From Frigoribacterium sp. CFBP 13712 (GTDB lineage: Bacteria; Actinomycetota; Actinomycetes; Actinomycetales; Microbacteriaceae): a DNA stretch of 64,000 nucleotides. A program made the position numbers and the translations under genes. Positions 60,847 through 64,000 of this stretch are shown here, piece after piece. Location: positions 222,399-286,398 of the forward strand of contig NZ_JACYVH010000004.1 in assembly GCF_014842255.1 (NCBI RefSeq). The letters are read 5' to 3'. Position 1 is the stretch's first letter; each line of letters begins with the position of its first letter. A model generated the notes under the pieces. It searched no databases. It was not told where the DNA came from and saw nothing but the letters and a program-made list of their open reading frames with translations.

Positions 60847-61758
60847 ATGACCGACGCACCCGCCGCTCCCGACGCACCCCGCGCCTCCTCGGCCGATCTG
60901 CTCGCAGCCGACACGGGCATGGGTGCGGTCACCCTCCGCGTCGCCGATCTCGACGCGATGACCGCGTACTACCGCGACTCGGTCACGCTGCAGGTGCTGG
61001 CGAGCGAGCCGGCGGCAGGCCGGGTGACCCTGGGGCGCGGTGCGACGCCGATCGTGATCCTCGAGCACGCGCCCGAGCTGCGGCACGCCGGTCCGCGCGA
61101 GGCCGGGCTGTTCCACACGGCCATCCTGTTCGAGACGGAGGCCGATCTGGCCGCAGCGGTCTACTCGGTCGCGAGCCACCACCCGCAGTCGTTCACCGGC
61201 AGCGCCGACCACCTCGTCAGCAAGGCGTTCTACTTCACCGATCCCGAGGGCAACGGCATCGAGCTCTACTGGGACCGAGCCCGCACCGAGTGGTCGTGGA
61301 CGCACGGGCAGGTCGACATGGCGACGCTCGCGCTCGATCCGAACGGGTTCCTGCAGCAGAACGTCACCGAGGAGGCGCTGGCCGGCACCGCCCTCCGCCC
61401 CGCCTCCGTCGGGCACGTGCACCTCAGCGTGGGCGACGTCGATTCGGCCCAACGGTTCTACGTCGAGCAGCTCGGCTTCGAGACGACGACGCGATTCGGA
61501 CCGCAGGCCCTGTTCGTCAGCGCCGGCGGCTACCACCACCACATGGCGATGAACACGTGGAACAGCGCGGGCGCCGGGCGACGGCAGCTCGCCCTCGGGC
61601 TGGGACTCGTGCGGATCGAGGTGCCGGGCGGCGACGATCTCGGCGCACTCGGCGAGCGCCTCGGCCACTTCGGCGTGGCCACCCGCGACGACGGACGGGT
61701 GCTCGGCTTCGACGACCCCTGGTCGAACCGCATCGAAGTCACGACCCGCACCCGCTGA
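60847..61758 (+). CDS. Two-domain VOC protein resembling catechol 2,3-dioxygenase (CatE-like)
   Basis: A 303-residue protein with two vicinal-oxygen-chelate modules. The first (about 25-145) has VTLRVADLDAMTAYYRDSVT and FYFTDPEGNGIELYWDR; the second (about 165-295) has VGHVHLSVGDVDSAQRFYVE and YHHHMAMNTWNSAG. Candidate metal ligands are His in VGHVHL and Glu in IELYWD. Family members cleave aromatic rings or act on dicarbonyls; the substrate here is unknown. The N-terminal APRASSADLLA is encoded by a dispersed-element copy (60879-60893). GAGG lies upstream of the ATG. Confidence 0.82.
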   Translation: MTDAPAAPDAPRASSADLLAADTGMGAVTLRVADLDAMTAYYRDSVTLQVLASEPAAGRVTLGRGATPIVILEHAPELRHAGPREAGLFHTAILFETEADLAAAVYSVASHHPQSFTGSADHLVSKAFYFTDPEGNGIELYWDRARTEWSWTHGQVDMATLALDPNGFLQQNVTEEALAGTALRPASVGHVHLSVGDVDSAQRFYVEQLGFETTTRFGPQALFVSAGGYHHHMAMNTWNSAGAGRRQLALGLGLVRIEVPGGDDLGALGERLGHFGVATRDDGRVLGFDDPWSNRIEVTTRTR

Positions 61759-61855
61759 CGCAGGGCACGCCGACCGACGCGACCCACGACCGCCCTCCCC
61801 CGCCGCACCCCGCCAGCACCCCGCCGGCACCCCGCCGGCACGAGGCGGGGCGCGC

Positions 61856-61868
61856 TAGCGTCGACGTC
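61856..61868 (+). promoter_or_regulatory. -10 element of the NodA-like gene
   Basis: TAGCGT (61856-61861) and seven bases before the ATG at 61869, so the transcript should be leaderless or nearly so. Upstream are three short CCCCGCC(G/A)GCA repeats (about 61805-61845). Confidence 0.4.
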
Positions 61869-62456
61869 ATGTCCGACGCCGCAGCACCAGCCCCGATCTT
61901 CAGCCCCGTCGCCGAGGGCGACCTCACGCTCGACGATCACGAGGCCATCGCGTCGCTGCTCGCCCGGGCGTTCCCGAGCTACGACCACTGGTACCTCGGA
62001 GCCCGCAGCTGGGCGGGCATGCAACCCGAGCGCCGTGTCGTCGCACGGCTCGGCGACGTGGTCGTGGCGCATGCCGGAGTCCGCCGCCAGTTCGTCACCG
62101 TCGGCACGACCGACCTGCTCGTCGCCGCCGTGGGCATGGTCGCCGTCTCGCCCGAGGTGCAGAACACGGGGCTCGGCGCCGAGCTCCTGCGGCACGTCGA
62201 CGGCGTGCTGACCGATCTGCGCGTCCGCTTCGGCGTGCTCGAGTCGGGCGAGGGGGTCCAGGGCTTCTACCGCTCGGCCGGGTGGCGCCCGCTCGAGCAC
62301 GCCGGCGAACCGATCACCGGTCATTACACGGCGTTCAGCGCCGATGGCGCGGGCGTGCTCGTCACGCAGCAGGAGGGCTGGCTCGCCCGCGAGGGCACCT
62401 CGACCCTGGCCGAGTGGCCCGAGGGCGACCTGCACTGGAACGGGCAGATGGTCTGA
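61869..62456 (+). CDS. GNAT-fold acyltransferase resembling nodulation protein NodA
   Basis: A 195-residue protein. The general fold is GNAT (VAVSPEVQNTGLGAELLRHV is the acyl-CoA or acyl-carrier loop region). Beyond that, three segments line up with what I recall of rhizobial NodA: RSWAGMQPERRVVARLGD (46-63), HAGVRRQFVTVGTTDLLVAA (68-87) and the C-terminus EWPEGDLHWNGQMV (182-195). NodA is 196 residues and N-acylates a chitin oligomer. No other nod gene is nearby, so the acceptor is probably different. NodA kinship rests on memory of the family; a plain GNAT call is safe. Confidence 0.75.
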   Translation: MSDAAAPAPIFSPVAEGDLTLDDHEAIASLLARAFPSYDHWYLGARSWAGMQPERRVVARLGDVVVAHAGVRRQFVTVGTTDLLVAAVGMVAVSPEVQNTGLGAELLRHVDGVLTDLRVRFGVLESGEGVQGFYRSAGWRPLEHAGEPITGHYTAFSADGAGVLVTQQEGWLAREGTSTLAEWPEGDLHWNGQMV

Positions 62457-62462
62457 CCCGCT

Positions 62463-62523
62463 GTCGAGGAGTCACGACACGCCGCCGGCTCGCGAGCCCC
62501 ACGGCGCGTCGTGACTCCTCGAC
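62463..62523. terminator. 22-bp near-perfect hairpin after the NodA-like gene
   Basis: Arms 62463-62484 and 62502-62523 match at 21 of 22 positions around a 17-base loop. It starts 7 bases after the stop, without a T-run. Confidence 0.75.
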
Positions 62524-62533
62524 CCGGCAGACG

Positions 62534-62576
62534 GAAGGAGGCGCGGCTCCTGCAGAACAGGAACCGCGCCTCCTTC
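62534..62576. terminator. Paired dispersed elements forming a second hairpin before catalase end
   Basis: GAAGGAGGCGCGG (62534-62546) pairs with CCGCGCCTCCTTC (62564-62576); inside, TCCTG pairs with CAGGA across a 5-base loop. It lies 18 bases beyond the catalase stop and would terminate the leftward transcript. Confidence 0.8.
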
Positions 62577-62594
62577 AGTCACCAGACCGATCGA

Positions 62595-64000
62595 TCAGAC
62601 GCTGACGCCGACCGTCGCCGGGTCCTCGTTCGAACCGGGGGCCTCCGGCTCGACGCCCTTGCGGACGCGGAGACCGAGTGTCGGGTCGACGTTCGCCCAG
62701 TACTCGTAGACGCGCTCGCGCAGCTCGGGGCGGGTCACCTTCGAGACGTGACCGACGATGTTGGCGACCAGACGGTCGCGCTGCTCGTCGTCCATGACCT
62801 CGCGTACCAGCGTGCCGGCCTGCCCGAAGTCGTCGTCTTCGGCGTGGAGCGTCGCGGCCGAGCGCTGCAGCTCGCCGTCGCTCTCCCAGCCGCCCGTGTC
62901 ACCGGCGACCTGCGGGTCGGCGTGCGCGCCGCCCAGCGAGTTCGGTGCGTAGACGGGCACCTCGGCCTTCTGGAAGTCGAACCGCGCCGCACCGTCTTTC
63001 GAGTACGAGTGCACGGGCGACTTCGGCGCGTTGACCGGCAGCTGCGCGTGGTTGGTGCCCACACGGTAGCGGTGCGCGTCGGCGTAGCTGAAGATGCGGG
63101 CGAGCAGCATCTTGTCGGGGCTCGCGGCGATCCCGGGCACGAAGTTCGAGGGGGCGAACGCCGCCTGCTCGATCTGCGCGAAGTAGTTCTCGGGGTTGCG
63201 GTTGAGCTCCATCGAGCCGACCTCGATCAGCGGGTAGTCGGCGTGCGGCCAGACCTTGGTGAGATCGAACGGGTTGAAGCGGTAGGTCGCCGCGTCTTCG
63301 TAGGGCATGACCTGCACGGAGAGGGTCCAGGTCGGGAACTCCTCGCGCTCGATCGCGGCCGAGAGATCGCGGATGTGGAAGTCGGCGTCTTCGCCCGCGA
63401 TGCGGTCGGCGTCGGCCTGCTCGAGGATCTTGATGCCCTGGTCGCTCTTGAAGTGGTACTTGACCCAGAAGCGCTCGCCCTCGGCGTTGATCCACTGGTA
63501 GGTGTGCGACCCGAAGCCGTCCATGTTGCGCCACGAGGCGGGCAGACCCCGGTCGCCCATCAGCCAGGTCACCTGGTGAGCCGACTCGGGCGAGAGGGTC
63601 CAGAAGTCCCACTGCATGTCGTGGTCGCGCAGGTGCGTGCCGGGCAGTCGCTTCTGCGAACGGATGAAGTCGGGGAACTTGATGCCGTCGCGGATGAAGA
63701 ACACGGGTGTGTTGTTGCCGACGAGGTCGTAGTTGCCCTCGGTCGTGTAGAACTTCAGCGAGAACCCGCGGGGGTCGCGCCAGGTGTCGGGGCTGCCCTG
63801 CTCGCCGGCGACGGTCGAGAAGCGCGCGAGCATCTCGGTCTCGACGCCGGGCTGGAACAGCGCCGCCCGCGTGTACTTCGAGACGTCGCCGGTGGTCGTG
63901 AACGTGCCGAAGGCTCCGCCGCCCTTGGCGTGCACGACGCGCTCGGGGACTCGCTCGCGGTTGAACTGGGCGAGCTTCTCGACCAGGTAGTGGTCGTGCA
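62595..64000 (-). CDS. katA: Monofunctional heme catalase (5' end beyond the window)
   Basis: Converts hydrogen peroxide to water and oxygen. The frame runs from the right edge ([20 protein letters not shown]) to a stop at 62595, at least 468 residues. The distal His lies in [12 protein letters not shown], the distal Asn in [13 protein letters not shown], and the heme-ligand Tyr in the motif [37 protein letters not shown] and the NADPH-contact region are typical of small-subunit catalases. The N-terminal 20-30 residues are missing because of the window edge. The symbol katA is conventional for this type. Confidence 0.95.
   Translation of the reverse strand, partial: HDHYLVEKLAQFNRERVPERVVHAKGGGAFGTFTTTGDVSKYTRAALFQPGVETEMLARFSTVAGEQGSPDTWRDPRGFSLKFYTTEGNYDLVGNNTPVFFIRDGIKFPDFIRSQKRLPGTHLRDHDMQWDFWTLSPESAHQVTWLMGDRGLPASWRNMDGFGSHTYQWINAEGERFWVKYHFKSDQGIKILEQADADRIAGEDADFHIRDLSAAIEREEFPTWTLSVQVMPYEDAATYRFNPFDLTKVWPHADYPLIEVGSMELNRNPENYFAQIEQAAFAPSNFVPGIAASPDKMLLARIFSYADAHRYRVGTNHAQLPVNAPKSPVHSYSKDGAARFDFQKAEVPVYAPNSLGGAHADPQVAGDTGGWESDGELQRSAATLHAEDDDFGQAGTLVREVMDDEQRDRLVANIVGHVSKVTRPELRERVYEYWANVDPTLGLRVRKGVEPEAPGSNEDPATVGVSV

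Noticed and set aside
1-64000. Anti-phage defence or prophage genes
   Set aside because: No restriction, toxin-antitoxin, Cas, integrase or phage structural genes were recognisable anywhere in the window.

Overview
The window is high-GC (about 70%) bacterial DNA with dense genes, frequent 4-nt ATGA or GTGA overlaps and many apparently leaderless promoters (TAGNNT box, six bases, then the start codon). Gene content (DUF3073 next to purM, an LCP protein, a mycothiol-type DinB/DUF664 protein, a DtxR/IdeR-type iron box, SipW-type secretion) points to an actinobacterium, most likely a Microbacteriaceae member (Curtobacterium, Frigoribacterium or Rathayibacter-like). The genus is inferred, not proven.

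Layout. 1-4119: a leftward operon (alpha/beta hydrolase, amino-acid permease, acetamidase/formamidase running off the left edge) divergent from a FadR-type regulator, with a perfect palindrome between them. 4463-6643: GH36 alpha-galactosidase. 6750-12134: an iron-regulated hydroxamate siderophore operon (decarboxylase, N-hydroxylase, acyltransferase fused to an NIS synthetase). 12223-15430: membrane O-acyltransferase and CorA transporter, convergent. 15466-18814: a SipW-type signal peptidase fused to a LamG domain, its probable secreted partner, and a MarR regulator. 18848-25659: DinB protein, DEAD-box helicase, a minisatellite of four ~157-bp units, and an RND exporter. 25805-31628: the MocR/YczE divergent pair, a KimA-like permease and an LCP ligase.

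31864-50337 is an exopolysaccharide locus: polyprenyl-P glycosyltransferase and four glycosyltransferases on +, then, convergently on -, chain-length tyrosine autokinase, LMW tyrosine phosphatase, a BNR-repeat protein, flippase, glycosyltransferase, polymerase, pyruvyltransferase and an acyltransferase. From 33355 to about 50340 the base composition is clearly less GC-rich, and a wrecked IS21 element sits where the two halves meet; this looks like an acquired or exchanged serotype-type locus. 50531-64000 returns to native composition: VanZ, DUF3073, purM/purF, an ABC exporter, purD/purC, a ring-cleavage-dioxygenase-like VOC protein, a NodA-like acyltransferase and a catalase cut by the right edge.

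The most unusual signal is a dispersed 10-18 bp element (core GGAGGCGCGG, long form GCCGAGGAGGCGCGGGTC). I count at least 36 core copies by eye. Inverted pairs form perfect terminator-like hairpins in intergenic gaps, while single copies lie inside reading frames and encode recurring peptides (EEARV or TRASS). No copy was seen between 30200 and 51897, the span that includes the exopolysaccharide locus. The second highlight is the signal peptidase fused to a cargo-like domain behind its own internal SipW-type signal.
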